Assembly: GCA_030427085.1 (NCBI GenBank)
Contig: JAUHXH010000003.1
Location: 248,001 to 312,000, forward strand
Direction: 5' to 3'
DNA: 64,000 bases
Source: Gammaproteobacteria bacterium
GTDB taxonomy: Bacteria; Pseudomonadota; Gammaproteobacteria; Pseudomonadales; Halieaceae
The notes under the pieces were generated by a model that was not told where the DNA came from, searched no databases, and saw only the letters and a list, made by a program, of their open reading frames with translations. A program made the position numbers and the translations under genes. Positions 19,136-28,005 of this stretch are shown one piece after another; position 1 is the stretch's first letter, and each line of letters begins with the position of its first letter.

Positions 19136-19224
19136 ATCCGATGGGTCCCCCACTTGGTCAGGGCCCGCCCACAAACAGAAATACATCTCATTTTTAATAT
19201 TATTGTTATTACAGGAGTACTCGC

Positions 19225-21315
19225 ATGACACCCGGAATTTCCAAAAGCGCGCTTTGGGCGCTGCTGGCCGGCACCACCATAGGCAACGCCCCGCTGGGCA
19301 GCACCTGGGCCCAGGACGCTAACGACGAGCCCACACTGGAACACGTGTTGGTCACCGGCGAAAAAGTGGAGCGCTCCTACCTGGAGACCTTCAGCAGCGT
19401 CGGCATCGTCACCGGCGAAGACCTGGAAGCCTACGACATCGCCGATACCAGCGACGCCTACCAGCGCCTGGCCAACGTGCGTGCGTTTGCTGATGGTACC
19501 GGCACCAAGAGCATCACTATTCGCGGCCTGAACGCGGACGGCGTAACCCAGCCTGCCAATGCCGCCACGCTGATTTCGGTAGTAGTCGATGGCGTCACCC
19601 AGTCGAACGAAGGGCTCAAACGCGGCTCCCGTGGCCTGTGGGACGTGCAACAGCTTGAAGTACATCGCGGGCCGCAGGGCACCACGCAGGGGCGTAACGC
19701 CCTGGCGGGTACCGTAGTGATCAAGAGCAAAGACCCCTTACTGGACAGCTCCGAATACAAATTCCGCGCCCTCTACGGTGAACTGGATCGCCGTGAAATT
19801 GCCGGCGCCGTGTCGGTTCCCATTGTGGAAGACCACCTGGCCTTTCGCCTTTCCGGCGAATACGCCGAGAAAACCAGCGACATTAACTTCGCCTACCCCG
19901 CGAACGAGCCCTTCGCAGAGGACGAATACCACAACCTGCGCGGCAAACTCCTGTACAAACCCCAGGGCCTGGAAGCGCTGGAAATCCTACTGAGCGTGAG
20001 CGATGTGTTCGACTCGCCCTCCTCGGCACCGGTCACCGGACCTGATTTCTTCGAGCGCAATTTTGACTCCGAGTCAGAATTTGCGGAAATGCGGGAGATG
20101 TCTGCGCAGAACTACAGCGCCGATGTTTCTTACCAACTCGCCAATGGCATGGTGCTGCGCTCTACCACCGCCTGGAACGACACCGACATGGAAATTGGCA
20201 GCGTACCCTCGTCCGAGTCCTACCTGCGCGAAGACCACCGCAAGGACGGTGACTTCATGCAGGAGTTGCGACTGGAATTGAACGAAGAAATCGCTGGATT
20301 GACCGGCGTGGCCGGCCTGTTCTACGGCGACTTCGACCAACACGTTACTTCGTTTATCGAAATTAACGGCGCCCTCATAGTGCAGGACGGTACTTTCGAC
20401 AACGGCACCGAAAGCTGGGCGGCTTATGCCGATCTGCGCTACGGCCTGAGCGACGCCGTATCGTTGTTATTCGGCGGTCGCTACCAGCACGACACGGTGT
20501 TCAACCGCGCCGACCTCGAGTCCGCTTTTGGCCCCAACAGCTTCGACCGGGAATCCGACTTTGGCGTGTTCCTGCCGAAAATAGGTGTGTCGTATGCACT
20601 CGATGACACCCAGACACTGGCTCTCACTGCCAGCAAGGGTTACCGCCAGGGCTTCGCTCAACTGCGCCACGGCACCGAAAGTGAGCTCATCGATGTCGAC
20701 CCTGAGTATCTCTGGGCTTATGAACTGGCCTACCGCGTGGTTGCACTGGACCAACGCCTGGTACTCGGCGCCAACCTGTTCTTCAACGACTACACCGACC
20801 AGCAGGTCACCGTGGTCAACCCGGACTTCTTCCCGCTGACCTCTACGTACAACGCCGGAGATTCACAGTCCTGGGGCAGCGAGATCGAGGTACAGTACTT
20901 CTTTGGCAGTGGCTTCAACATTTACGCTGCACTGGGCCTGCTGAAAACAGAGCTGGGCGACTTTCCTGCCATCGACTGTGACGATGGTAGCTGTGATGGC
21001 AATCAGTACTCGGAAGCACCGGAAGTCACTGCGTCATTGGGTGGTGAATACCGTCACAGCAACGGATTCTTCGCCAGCGTGTCCAGCAGCTACACCGATT
21101 CCTTCTACAAAACCATCAACAACCAGGCCGACCTGGTGGTTGACAGTAACTTCCTGGTCAACGCTATCGTTGGCTGGGACTTCGGTCACTACCGGATCAA
21201 CGCCTACGCGAACAACCTGTTTGACGAGGAATATCTGACGGGGATCGTTTCTCCAGAGCGGGCCACCATTGGCGATGGCCGCGCGCTGGGTGTGGAGATT
21301 CAGGCGAATTTCTAA
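19225..21315 (+). CDS. TonB-dependent receptor, probable siderophore or iron-complex receptor
   Basis: An outer-membrane gated channel of 696 residues. A signal peptide ends near ...STWAQ (residue 30), followed by a TonB-box-like stretch LEHVLVTGEK. The plug domain has SITIRGLNADGV and VEVHRGPQGT-type sequence (QLEVHRGPQGTTQGRNALAGTVVIKSKDP). The barrel ends with the terminal beta strand GVEIQANF. A good ribosome site (CAGGAGT) precedes the ATG. Association with the PepSY protein and Fur-like sites points to ferric siderophore uptake; the substrate is unknown. Confidence 0.9.
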   Translation: MTPGISKSALWALLAGTTIGNAPLGSTWAQDANDEPTLEHVLVTGEKVERSYLETFSSVGIVTGEDLEAYDIADTSDAYQRLANVRAFADGTGTKSITIRGLNADGVTQPANAATLISVVVDGVTQSNEGLKRGSRGLWDVQQLEVHRGPQGTTQGRNALAGTVVIKSKDPLLDSSEYKFRALYGELDRREIAGAVSVPIVEDHLAFRLSGEYAEKTSDINFAYPANEPFAEDEYHNLRGKLLYKPQGLEALEILLSVSDVFDSPSSAPVTGPDFFERNFDSESEFAEMREMSAQNYSADVSYQLANGMVLRSTTAWNDTDMEIGSVPSSESYLREDHRKDGDFMQELRLELNEEIAGLTGVAGLFYGDFDQHVTSFIEINGALIVQDGTFDNGTESWAAYADLRYGLSDAVSLLFGGRYQHDTVFNRADLESAFGPNSFDRESDFGVFLPKIGVSYALDDTQTLALTASKGYRQGFAQLRHGTESELIDVDPEYLWAYELAYRVVALDQRLVLGANLFFNDYTDQQVTVVNPDFFPLTSTYNAGDSQSWGSEIEVQYFFGSGFNIYAALGLLKTELGDFPAIDCDDGSCDGNQYSEAPEVTASLGGEYRHSNGFFASVSSSYTDSFYKTINNQADLVVDSNFLVNAIVGWDFGHYRINAYANNLFDEEYLTGIVSPERATIGDGRALGVEIQANF

Positions 21316-21325
21316 GGGCTACCGC

Positions 21326-22684
21326 TCACTGGCGCAAGTGCGGCCGCAATATGCCGTAGTTGCGCATCACAGTGCCGCCATCCAGCACGCCGTTTGAAAA
21401 TACGCTAAGACGGAAGCCGAGGACGGGGCGGGGAACACCGGGGTAAGGCCCTGGACTCGGTAGCCAACGCAACCCGGCAGACGGCGCCTTGGTCAGGTCG
21501 GGCAATATTTGATCGGGTTGCTGAGTCAGCAGAACTGAGTCAGAGGGCACGAGTACCGCCTCGTTTTTGCCAAAGGCCACAACATTGACGGGGCGGCAGA
21601 GCGACAATGCGAAAGTTAGCGGGCGCACAGGAGTAATATCCAAAACTGGAAGTCCGCCGGCTGTTCGCTGCCCCCAAGTCAATATTCCGCCTTCAGTGGA
21701 TGGGGCATCCTCCACGGTAGAGTCTCCACCCTCTGGTTCCAGGTCACCAAACACCTCGCAGTCCAATATCTCGCCGTCGGATTCAGTACTATAAGGCTTG
21801 TAGTTTTTGTACGGCGTCAATGGGTAACTCAACACCCAGTCTGTACGCGCGTTGATGTCCGGAGAGCTGATGACGTCGTTGTATACGTTAAAGGCATTCC
21901 CCGTCAGCGCAAGCGCTACGGCGTCGATGCCCTCCCCAGAGGCAGGTTCAATCAGTTCGCCACCAACCAGCGCTACAGGATCTGCGTCAGCGAGATTGGG
22001 GGACGAGTTGCCGGGGGCGGTATGGGGTACCTCGCCCATCAATTCATTGAGAGCGGCAGGCTGGTAACTGACCGCCAGTCCTTCGGCAACATTGACCAGC
22101 GTGACCTCGCCCATCAATCCCGAATTCCAGGTGTCCAGCTCACTGGCGATGTCCTGCTGCGGATCGGATTCCCAGATACCACCCGGGGCCCATCGCGCAG
22201 CGAGGTCGTCACAAAATTCTTCTTTCCAGGTGTACTGGGACTCTCCGGTCAGACCACCCATGACGTACACCTCCATCATTCCCACCTGGGTCGGAATGGT
22301 GATCGAATCCCCTTCACCTCCCGCCTGCAGCTGTTCATCCACGAAGCACAGCCCTTCCGCCACTCGCAGGGTGCTGCCACCGGCACCATCAGCAGTGAGG
22401 CTAACCCGCCAACTTTCAAAAGACAGGCCGTAAACATTCAGGCTGGTCGCCACCTCGCCACTCTCGCCATCAATAAAACGAACGCGGACTGCCAGCGGTG
22501 GGCCATCAGGGTCTGCTCCCAGAGTCAGCAGCGTATCCCAGCCGTTTTCCGTGCCGAAATATGGCACCAGCAAAACTTCGCCCGGCTGATGAGGAGCAGC
22601 CTGTTCAACGGCGTGGAGTGAGCGAGGCAGGAGAGAAAAACAGAGGCTGGTGACAACCGCGAACGCAATCCGTGCGATCTTCAT
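21326..22684 (-). CDS. Secreted protein of unknown function
   Basis: 452 residues with a signal peptide (about residues 1-25, ending SLHAVEQ). The mature protein starts GEVLLVPYFGTENGWDTLLTLG, alternates beta-rich stretches, and contains TDWVLSYPLTPYKNY near residue 285-300. It has four or five cysteines and no catalytic motif I recognise. I recall uncharacterised gammaproteobacterial exported proteins with a similar 'LIFPYYT...DTLISV' start and a TDW[VL] motif, but no function is known to me. It converges on the TonB receptor with a 10-base gap and stands alone as a transcription unit. Confidence 0.75.
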   Translation of the reverse strand: MKIARIAFAVVTSLCFSLLPRSLHAVEQAAPHQPGEVLLVPYFGTENGWDTLLTLGADPDGPPLAVRVRFIDGESGEVATSLNVYGLSFESWRVSLTADGAGGSTLRVAEGLCFVDEQLQAGGEGDSITIPTQVGMMEVYVMGGLTGESQYTWKEEFCDDLAARWAPGGIWESDPQQDIASELDTWNSGLMGEVTLVNVAEGLAVSYQPAALNELMGEVPHTAPGNSSPNLADADPVALVGGELIEPASGEGIDAVALALTGNAFNVYNDVISSPDINARTDWVLSYPLTPYKNYKPYSTESDGEILDCEVFGDLEPEGGDSTVEDAPSTEGGILTWGQRTAGGLPVLDITPVRPLTFALSLCRPVNVVAFGKNEAVLVPSDSVLLTQQPDQILPDLTKAPSAGLRWLPSPGPYPGVPRPVLGFRLSVFSNGVLDGGTVMRNYGILRPHLRQ

Positions 22685-22729
22685 ATTTTATCCTTGTGGG
22701 CGATCAGTGCGTGCCGTCAGTGTATCCCA

Positions 22730-23353
22730 TCAAGCCGCGAAAGGTTCAACGTCCCCCTTCCCGGCCCGCACGATCACCGGCACCTCCTCCACGAGATCCA
22801 CAACGGTGGTGGGCTCCATGCCGCAGTAGCCTCCGTCGATCACCAGGTCCACGTGATGCTCCAGCTCCTGCCGGATGTCGTAGGGGTCGGTGAGGGGGTA
22901 CTCGTCGCCGGGCATGATCAGGGTCACGCTCATCAGCGGGGCGTTGAGGTCGTCAAGCAGAGCCAGCGCGATGGGGTTGTCCGGCACCCGCAGGCCCACG
23001 GTTTTGCGCTTGGGATGCACCATGCGCCGGGGCACCTCGGAGGTGGCCTTGAGGATGAAGGTATACGGGCCGGGTGTGAGGTGTTTCAGCAAACGGTAGG
23101 CGGTGTTGTCTACGCGCGAGTAGTTGGCAATCTCAGACAGGTCGCGGCACACCACCGTGAAGTTGTGTTTGTCGTCCAGCTTGCGGATACGCCGAATACG
23201 TTCGAGGGCGTTTTTGTCGCCCATCTGGCAACCCAGGGCATAGGCGGAGTCGGTGGGGTAGACCACCACACCGCCGTCGCGAATGATATCGACGGCCTGC
23301 CGAATCAATCGTGCCTGCGGGTTTTCTTCGTGGATCTGGAAAAACTGGCTCAT
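22730..23353 (-). CDS. yciO: YciO-type Sua5/YrdC-family protein
   Basis: A 207-residue member of the L-threonylcarbamoyladenylate synthase fold. GGVVVYPTDSAYALGCQ near 27-43 and LTPGPYTFILKAT near 90-103 are the typical RNA/nucleotide-binding segments. It is of the YciO kind rather than the TsaC (YrdC) kind that makes the t6A tRNA intermediate; the exact role of YciO is not settled. It overlaps the upstream rnm gene by four bases. Confidence 0.88.
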   Translation of the reverse strand: MSQFFQIHEENPQARLIRQAVDIIRDGGVVVYPTDSAYALGCQMGDKNALERIRRIRKLDDKHNFTVVCRDLSEIANYSRVDNTAYRLLKHLTPGPYTFILKATSEVPRRMVHPKRKTVGLRVPDNPIALALLDDLNAPLMSVTLIMPGDEYPLTDPYDIRQELEHHVDLVIDGGYCGMEPTTVVDLVEEVPVIVRAGKGDVEPFAA

Positions 23354-24195
23354 GCCTGGTTGTCACTCCATCGACGCCACACGGGTGTGAGGCCTGGGCG
23401 GTCGGGCAAGTCTACGCCGAGGCGAGGCGCCCAGTCCGAGTCCCGGTGAAAATCGCTGCCTGCGGACACGTCCAGTCCGAAGTCCAATGCCAGGCTCCGC
23501 AACTGTACTACCTGATCCGGGGTCTGCCGGCCGCTGTGAACTTCCAGTGCCGACCCGCCTGCCTCGCGGAAGGCTTGCACCAGACGCCGCAACTTCATAC
23601 GGGTGAATTTGTATTTCAGGGGGTGGGCCAGCACCGCAACACCGCCGGATTGCACGATCCACTTGCACACGGTTTCCAGCTCCGGCCAGTAGGCCTTCAC
23701 ATCCCCGGGTTTGCCACTACCCAGATATTTATCGAACGCTGTGTTCGCGTCGGGCACATATTCCTGCGCCACCATCCAGCCGGCAAAATGGGGGCGTCCC
23801 ACCTGCCCGTCGCCGGCCTGCGCCTCTGCGCCTGCGAGCGCGCCGGGAAATCCGAGCTTGTCGAGCCGCTGGGCGATGACCTGGGAACGGTCGGTGCGCG
23901 CTTTCGCCAGCACGGTCAGGCCTTCCACCATCGCCGGATGATCGCAGTCCACGCCCAAGCCCAGCACGTGGATGGTGGCGCCACCCCAGGTGCAAGAGTA
24001 TTCAATGCCGGGCACCAGGCGCAGATCCGCACCATTGTGCGTATAATGCGCGGCCGCCTCGCGATAGCCGGCCACTGTGTCATGGTCGGTAATCGCCAGT
24101 TGGCGCACCCCCGCTTCACGGGCCCGCTCCACCAGTTGTATTGGCGTGAGGGCTCCGTCGGAGGCGGTTGTATGGGTGTGAAAATCAATTAACAT
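23350..24195 (-). CDS. rnm: PHP-domain 5'-3' exoribonuclease RNase AM (YciV/TrpH)
   Basis: A PHP-fold metal hydrolase; the E. coli counterpart trims 5' ends of 5S, 16S and 23S rRNA and degrades short RNAs. Metal-binding motifs are DFHTHTTASDG at residues 4-14, ITDHDTVAGY, PGIEYSC, AHPLKY near 205-215 and SAGSDFHRDS. I chose the ATG at 24195, two residues before the first strand; a GTG four codons upstream (24207) is possible. About 281 residues is normal. It is coupled to yciO and divergent from yciB. Confidence 0.9.
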   Translation of the reverse strand: MLIDFHTHTTASDGALTPIQLVERAREAGVRQLAITDHDTVAGYREAAAHYTHNGADLRLVPGIEYSCTWGGATIHVLGLGVDCDHPAMVEGLTVLAKARTDRSQVIAQRLDKLGFPGALAGAEAQAGDGQVGRPHFAGWMVAQEYVPDANTAFDKYLGSGKPGDVKAYWPELETVCKWIVQSGGVAVLAHPLKYKFTRMKLRRLVQAFREAGGSALEVHSGRQTPDQVVQLRSLALDFGLDVSAGSDFHRDSDWAPRLGVDLPDRPGLTPVWRRWSDNQA

Positions 24196-24251
24196 GCTGC
24201 TTGGCACCGTGCGATTCCGGCGGCCATATTACCAGACCTCAGCGATCCTCC

Positions 24252-24845
24252 ATGAAGCAATTAGCCGAATTTATCCCCATTGCCCTGTTCTTCATCGCTT
24301 ACCAGATGAAGGGCGAAACCGTCTCCCTGGGCGAGTGGACCTATACCTTCGATGGTATTTTCTCCGCCACCGCGGTGTTGATGATAGCCACCGCCGCCCA
24401 GGTGGCGCTGACCTTCGCCTTCACCCGCCAAATCGAAAAACGCCTGATCTGGCTGCTGCTGGCGGTGTGCGTGTTTGGCGGCGCCACCCTGCTGTTCCGC
24501 GATCAGCAATTCATCCAGTGGAAGCCAACCATTTTCAACTGGGTGCTGGCCACCGTGTTCGGCGCCTCCCAATTTATTGGCAGTAAAAACCTGATGGAAC
24601 GCACCCTGGGCAGCCAGATCCAGCTGCCCAAGCCGGTGTGGACGCGTCTGAACATCCTGTGGGTGTGCAACTTCGCCGTGGTCGGCGCACTCAACCTGGT
24701 TGTCGCTTACCAGTTCAGTGAGGCCACCTGGGTGAGCTACAAGCTGTATTCGGCGATCGGCTTTACGCTGGTCCTGACCATTCTCACCGCCATCATGGTG
24801 AGCCCCTACCTGAAAGAGCCAACCGCCGACGAGGAGCAAGGCTGA
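24252..24845 (+). CDS. yciB: Inner membrane protein YciB (intracellular septation protein A)
   Basis: A polytopic membrane protein of 197 residues with five or six helices, starting [20 protein letters not shown], the family signature. Further conserved pieces are [29 protein letters not shown] and [24 protein letters not shown]. YciB is implicated in envelope synthesis and septation. The ATG at 24252 gives the family start; an in-frame extension upstream overlaps the rnm promoter side and is not used. yciI follows after one base. Confidence 0.94.
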   Translation: MKQLAEFIPIALFFIAYQMKGETVSLGEWTYTFDGIFSATAVLMIATAAQVALTFAFTRQIEKRLIWLLLAVCVFGGATLLFRDQQFIQWKPTIFNWVLATVFGASQFIGSKNLMERTLGSQIQLPKPVWTRLNILWVCNFAVVGALNLVVAYQFSEATWVSYKLYSAIGFTLVLTILTAIMVSPYLKEPTADEEQG

Positions 24846-24846
24846 C

Positions 24847-25146
24847 ATGTACTACGCCATCATTTCCGAAGACGTACCCAACAGCCTGCCCCTGCGCCAA
24901 CAGGCCCGCCCGGCGCATCTGGCTCGACTGGAAGCGCTGAAACACCAAGGTCGTTTGTTCGTCGCCGGCCCCCTGCCCGCCATCGACACGGAAGACCCTG
25001 GCGAAGCGGGGTTTACCGGCAGTCTGGTGATCGCCGAGTTCGACAGCCTGGACGATGCCCAGGCCTGGGCGGACGCCGACCCCTACATTGAGGCCGGCGT
25101 CTACCAGCAGGTAATGGTAAAACCCTACAAGATCGTATTGCCCTGA
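24847..25146 (+). CDS. yciI: YciI-family protein
   Basis: A 99-residue protein of the YciI/dimeric ferredoxin-like alpha-beta barrel family. It starts [24 protein letters not shown] and contains the conserved [19 protein letters not shown] (His/Arg/Asp region) and a PY-rich C-terminus. Its biochemical role is unknown. The yciB-yciI pairing is common in gammaproteobacteria. Confidence 0.92.
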   Translation: MYYAIISEDVPNSLPLRQQARPAHLARLEALKHQGRLFVAGPLPAIDTEDPGEAGFTGSLVIAEFDSLDDAQAWADADPYIEAGVYQQVMVKPYKIVLP

Positions 25147-25190
25147 ACGCGTACAATCGGGTTCGCTCAACACTGAATTACTGGAAGGAC

Positions 25191-25877
25191 ATGGTTTTGC
25201 AACGCTTCTGCCTCTCACTCTTCGCCCTCGTCCTGGCCGCCGCCGCATCACTGGCCAGCGCTCAGGAAATCCGCTACATCAGCGACAAACAATTCATCCC
25301 GGTACGCAGCGGGCCCGGTAATCAGTTCCGCATCGTGCACCGCGGCCTGCCCTCTGGCACCAAGCTCACCGTGCTGCAGGAGTCTGAGGACGGGGTCTAC
25401 AGCGAAATCTCCACCGACCGCGGCACCACCGGCTGGCTGCGCACGCAGTACCTGATGAGCGAGCAACCAGCGCAACTCCTGGTGGATACAGCCGAAGCCC
25501 GCGCTGCGCAACTGGCGGAGTCCAATCGCACCTTGCAGGATGAATTGAACGGACTGAACTCGGAACGCGACGAGTTGCAGGGCGAACTTCAGGGCACCGG
25601 CGGCGAACTGACTGCTGTCACCGAGGAGTTGGCCGCGTTGAAACAGATCTCCGGCAACGCCGTGAAACTGGACACCGACAACCGCCGCCTTGTGCAACAG
25701 GCCGAGGTGTTGAAAGCAGAGGTGGAAACCCTGGAGGCTGAAAACCAGCGCCTGAATGACAAACTGCGCAGCGAAGCCTTCATGGACGGCGCCTTAGCCG
25801 TGCTGATGGGCGTGATCATCGCATTGGTGGTACCGCGCCTGTGGCCGAAACGTCGCCGCAGCTCAAGCTGGGCCTGA
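25191..25877 (+). CDS. SH3-domain and coiled-coil protein, YgiM/TIGR04211 type
   Basis: 228 residues: a signal peptide (1-24, ends SLASAQE), a bacterial SH3 domain (about 25-95: YISDKQFIPVRSGPGNQFRIVHRGLPSGTK...), a long coiled coil (about 100-195, E/L/Q-rich heptads), and a C-terminal membrane helix (about 200-218) followed by a basic tail. This is the layout of YgiM-like envelope proteins, presumed to sit in the inner membrane facing the periplasm. A good ribosome site (GGAAGGA) precedes the start. The function is not known. Confidence 0.88.
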   Translation: MVLQRFCLSLFALVLAAAASLASAQEIRYISDKQFIPVRSGPGNQFRIVHRGLPSGTKLTVLQESEDGVYSEISTDRGTTGWLRTQYLMSEQPAQLLVDTAEARAAQLAESNRTLQDELNGLNSERDELQGELQGTGGELTAVTEELAALKQISGNAVKLDTDNRRLVQQAEVLKAEVETLEAENQRLNDKLRSEAFMDGALAVLMGVIIALVVPRLWPKRRRSSSWA

Positions 25878-25919
25878 TTACTGGACCTACTAAAACAAGA
25901 AATCAAAGGGAACACGACC

Positions 25920-26510
25920 ATGAAAACTCTGCTGAATCTGTGCCTGCTGCTCAGTGCCTTCCTTCTGGCGCCTCTGGCCACTGCTGCCGGCGACGAGCCC
26001 GGTGGGCTGCCCAATCCGGAAGTGATCATCAAAACTTCCCAGGGTGACATCATCGTGCGCCTGTTCCGCGACAAGTCCCCCGCCACGGTGGAGAACTTTC
26101 TGGCCTATGTGGAAAGTGGCCATTACAACGGCACCATCTTCCACCGGGTGATTCCCCAGTTCATGATCCAGGGTGGCGGCTTCACACCCCAAATGCAGGA
26201 GAAGGAAACCGGCGACCCGGTAGCCAACGAATCCAAAAACCGCCTGCACAATACGCGAGGCACGCTGGCCATGGCGCGCACCAACGACCCCGACTCTGCC
26301 ACAGCACAGTTTTTCATTAATCACCGCAACAACCTGCGCCTGGACTGGGCGCCGGGGCGCCCGGGCTACACCGTGTTCGGTGAAGTGGTAGACGGCATGG
26401 CTGTGGTCGATTACATCGCTATGGTGCCCACTCAGAAAGTTGGCCCCTATGGCGATGTGCCGGTGGAGCCGATCATCATCGAGTCCATCGAGCGCAAGAG
26501 CCTGCTGTGA
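25920..26510 (+). CDS. ppiA: Periplasmic peptidyl-prolyl cis-trans isomerase (cyclophilin)
   Basis: A cyclophilin that speeds proline isomerisation in exported proteins. The signal peptide is residues 1-22 (LLAPLATAAG). The core has ATVENFLAYVESGHYNGTIFHRVIPQFMIQGGG, including the catalytic arginine of FHRV and the FMIQGG motif, then ARTNDPDSATAQFFIN. The length of 196 is usual for PpiA. The stop codon overlaps the pdxJ GTG start (GTGA). Confidence 0.92.
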   Translation: MKTLLNLCLLLSAFLLAPLATAAGDEPGGLPNPEVIIKTSQGDIIVRLFRDKSPATVENFLAYVESGHYNGTIFHRVIPQFMIQGGGFTPQMQEKETGDPVANESKNRLHNTRGTLAMARTNDPDSATAQFFINHRNNLRLDWAPGRPGYTVFGEVVDGMAVVDYIAMVPTQKVGPYGDVPVEPIIIESIERKSLL

Positions 26511-27283
26511 TCGCCCTCAGCGTCAATCTCAACAAGATTGCGCTTATTCGCAACTCCCGGGACACCACCAACCCGAGCATTCCCGCCCACGCGCAACGTT
26601 GTATTGACGCGGGGGCGGACGGCATTACCGTGCACCCCCGACCCGACCAGCGACACATCCGCGCCAGTGACTGCTATGACCTGGCAGCAATGCTTGCGGT
26701 GGAGTTCAATATCGAGGGCAACCCGATGGCGGGGCCACGCCGCAGCGAGCGCAGCGGTGTAGGCGATTACCCGGGCTTCATGGAACTGGTGCGGGATATT
26801 CGCCCTGCCCAGTGCACACTGGTACCCGATGGCGACAACCAACTCACTTCCGACCACGGCTTCGACCTGAAAAAAGATGGCGACCAGGTCGCACCGCTGG
26901 TAGCGGAGCTGAAGTCGTTAGGTATTCGAACCAGCCTGTTCATGGACCCTGATCCCGAGCAAATCCGGCTGGCCGCCCAAACCGGCACCGACCGCATTGA
27001 ACTCTACACCGAGTCCTACGCTGCCGCCTGGGCGCGTAGCGCCGAGGAAGGCCAACGCGAGTTGCAATGCTTCGTGGAGGCCGCTGAGGTGGCTCTGGAG
27101 GCGGGCCTGGAAGTGAACGCCGGCCACGACCTGGACCTGCACAACCTGCCCGCCTTCGCCGCCCAGATGCCCGGACTGCTGGAAGTCTCCATCGGCCACG
27201 CCCTCACGGTGGATGCGCTGTCTCACGGTCTGGCGGCAACCATTGCCGCCTATCAACGCGCATTGGGGAAATCCCTGCCCTGA
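26507..27283 (+). CDS. pdxJ: Pyridoxine 5'-phosphate synthase, divergent type
   Basis: PdxJ condenses 1-deoxyxylulose 5-phosphate with 3-amino-2-oxopropyl phosphate to make vitamin B6. The 258 residues begin LSVNLNKIALIRNSRD and contain GADGITVHPRPDQRHIR (His43, Arg45), EFNIEGNPM, and VNAGHDLDLHNL near 205-215. Where E. coli reads VNIDHVATLRQ, this protein has VNLNKIALIRN. That form, from memory, is typical of Bacteroidetes-like PdxJ. Translation starts at GTG 26507, overlapping the cyclophilin stop. It is far from the usual era-recO-pdxJ neighbours, so a second, standard copy may exist elsewhere. Confidence 0.88.
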   Translation: MIALSVNLNKIALIRNSRDTTNPSIPAHAQRCIDAGADGITVHPRPDQRHIRASDCYDLAAMLAVEFNIEGNPMAGPRRSERSGVGDYPGFMELVRDIRPAQCTLVPDGDNQLTSDHGFDLKKDGDQVAPLVAELKSLGIRTSLFMDPDPEQIRLAAQTGTDRIELYTESYAAAWARSAEEGQRELQCFVEAAEVALEAGLEVNAGHDLDLHNLPAFAAQMPGLLEVSIGHALTVDALSHGLAATIAAYQRALGKSLP

Positions 27284-27298
27284 CGCGCCGGGACTGAG

Positions 27299-27955
27299 CT
27301 ACTCCCCCAGGTACAAACGCACTTCACGAAACTCGGCCGACTCATCCAGATCCGGCAAGGTGCAACTCTGCCGCTGTTTCAGAAAGCGATACCCCGGAAA
27401 TTCGAAGTCCTTGACGCGGGAATCCGCCACCAGTACCTGCGGGGCGCGCGCCAAAAAACGCGCCAGCCAGGGGAAATTGGAGCGGTCATAGAGCACATCA
27501 GCGACCAGGATGATGTCGATGGGCTCATCCACCTCGTCATAGTCGCCTCGCACTTCCACAGTCACGCCGTTCAGCGCTGCATTGGCCGCCGTTGCGATCT
27601 GCGCATCGGGGTCAATGTCGCAGGCGATCACACGCGCAGCCCCGGCTTTGGCGGCGGCAATCCCCGCCACCCCGGAGCCGCTGCCAAAATCCAGCACCCG
27701 CTTGCCCTGCACCCACTGCGGATTGCCGAGCAGAAACTCCGCCAACACTTGCCCGCTGGCCCAGCAAAACGCCCAGTACGCCGGGTAGTGCATCACCGCC
27801 TCGATTTCCTCGGCGCTCAATTGTTGCTGGGGGTAATCGGCGTTGAGTAGATACAACCGCAGGTCGGGCACCTGTGGCAGGCACTGGCTGTCGGCGCGGG
27901 CGTGGCGCAAATGCTGCTGGAGGCACTGGGTGAGTGCCGGATGGCTGTCGGTCAT
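27299..27955 (-). CDS. Class I SAM-dependent methyltransferase, METTL20/ETFB-lysine type
   Basis: 218 residues with SAM motif I VLDFGSGSGVAGIAAAKAG near 87-105 and IACDIDPDAQIATAANA after it. The post-II stretch is PIDIILVADVLYD. Upstream of the SAM motif is YWAFCWASGQVLAEFLL, the pattern of the protein-lysine methyltransferases related to METTL20 (ETFB-KMT). The substrate is not certain. It converges on neither neighbour closely and is divergent from rluA with 50 bases between. Confidence 0.82.
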   Translation of the reverse strand: MTDSHPALTQCLQQHLRHARADSQCLPQVPDLRLYLLNADYPQQQLSAEEIEAVMHYPAYWAFCWASGQVLAEFLLGNPQWVQGKRVLDFGSGSGVAGIAAAKAGAARVIACDIDPDAQIATAANAALNGVTVEVRGDYDEVDEPIDIILVADVLYDRSNFPWLARFLARAPQVLVADSRVKDFEFPGYRFLKQRQSCTLPDLDESAEFREVRLYLGE

Positions 27956-28005
27956 GGAATCAATCTGTGGTTTACAACGGCGAGCGTGGCGCTACAGTAC
28001 GCGCC

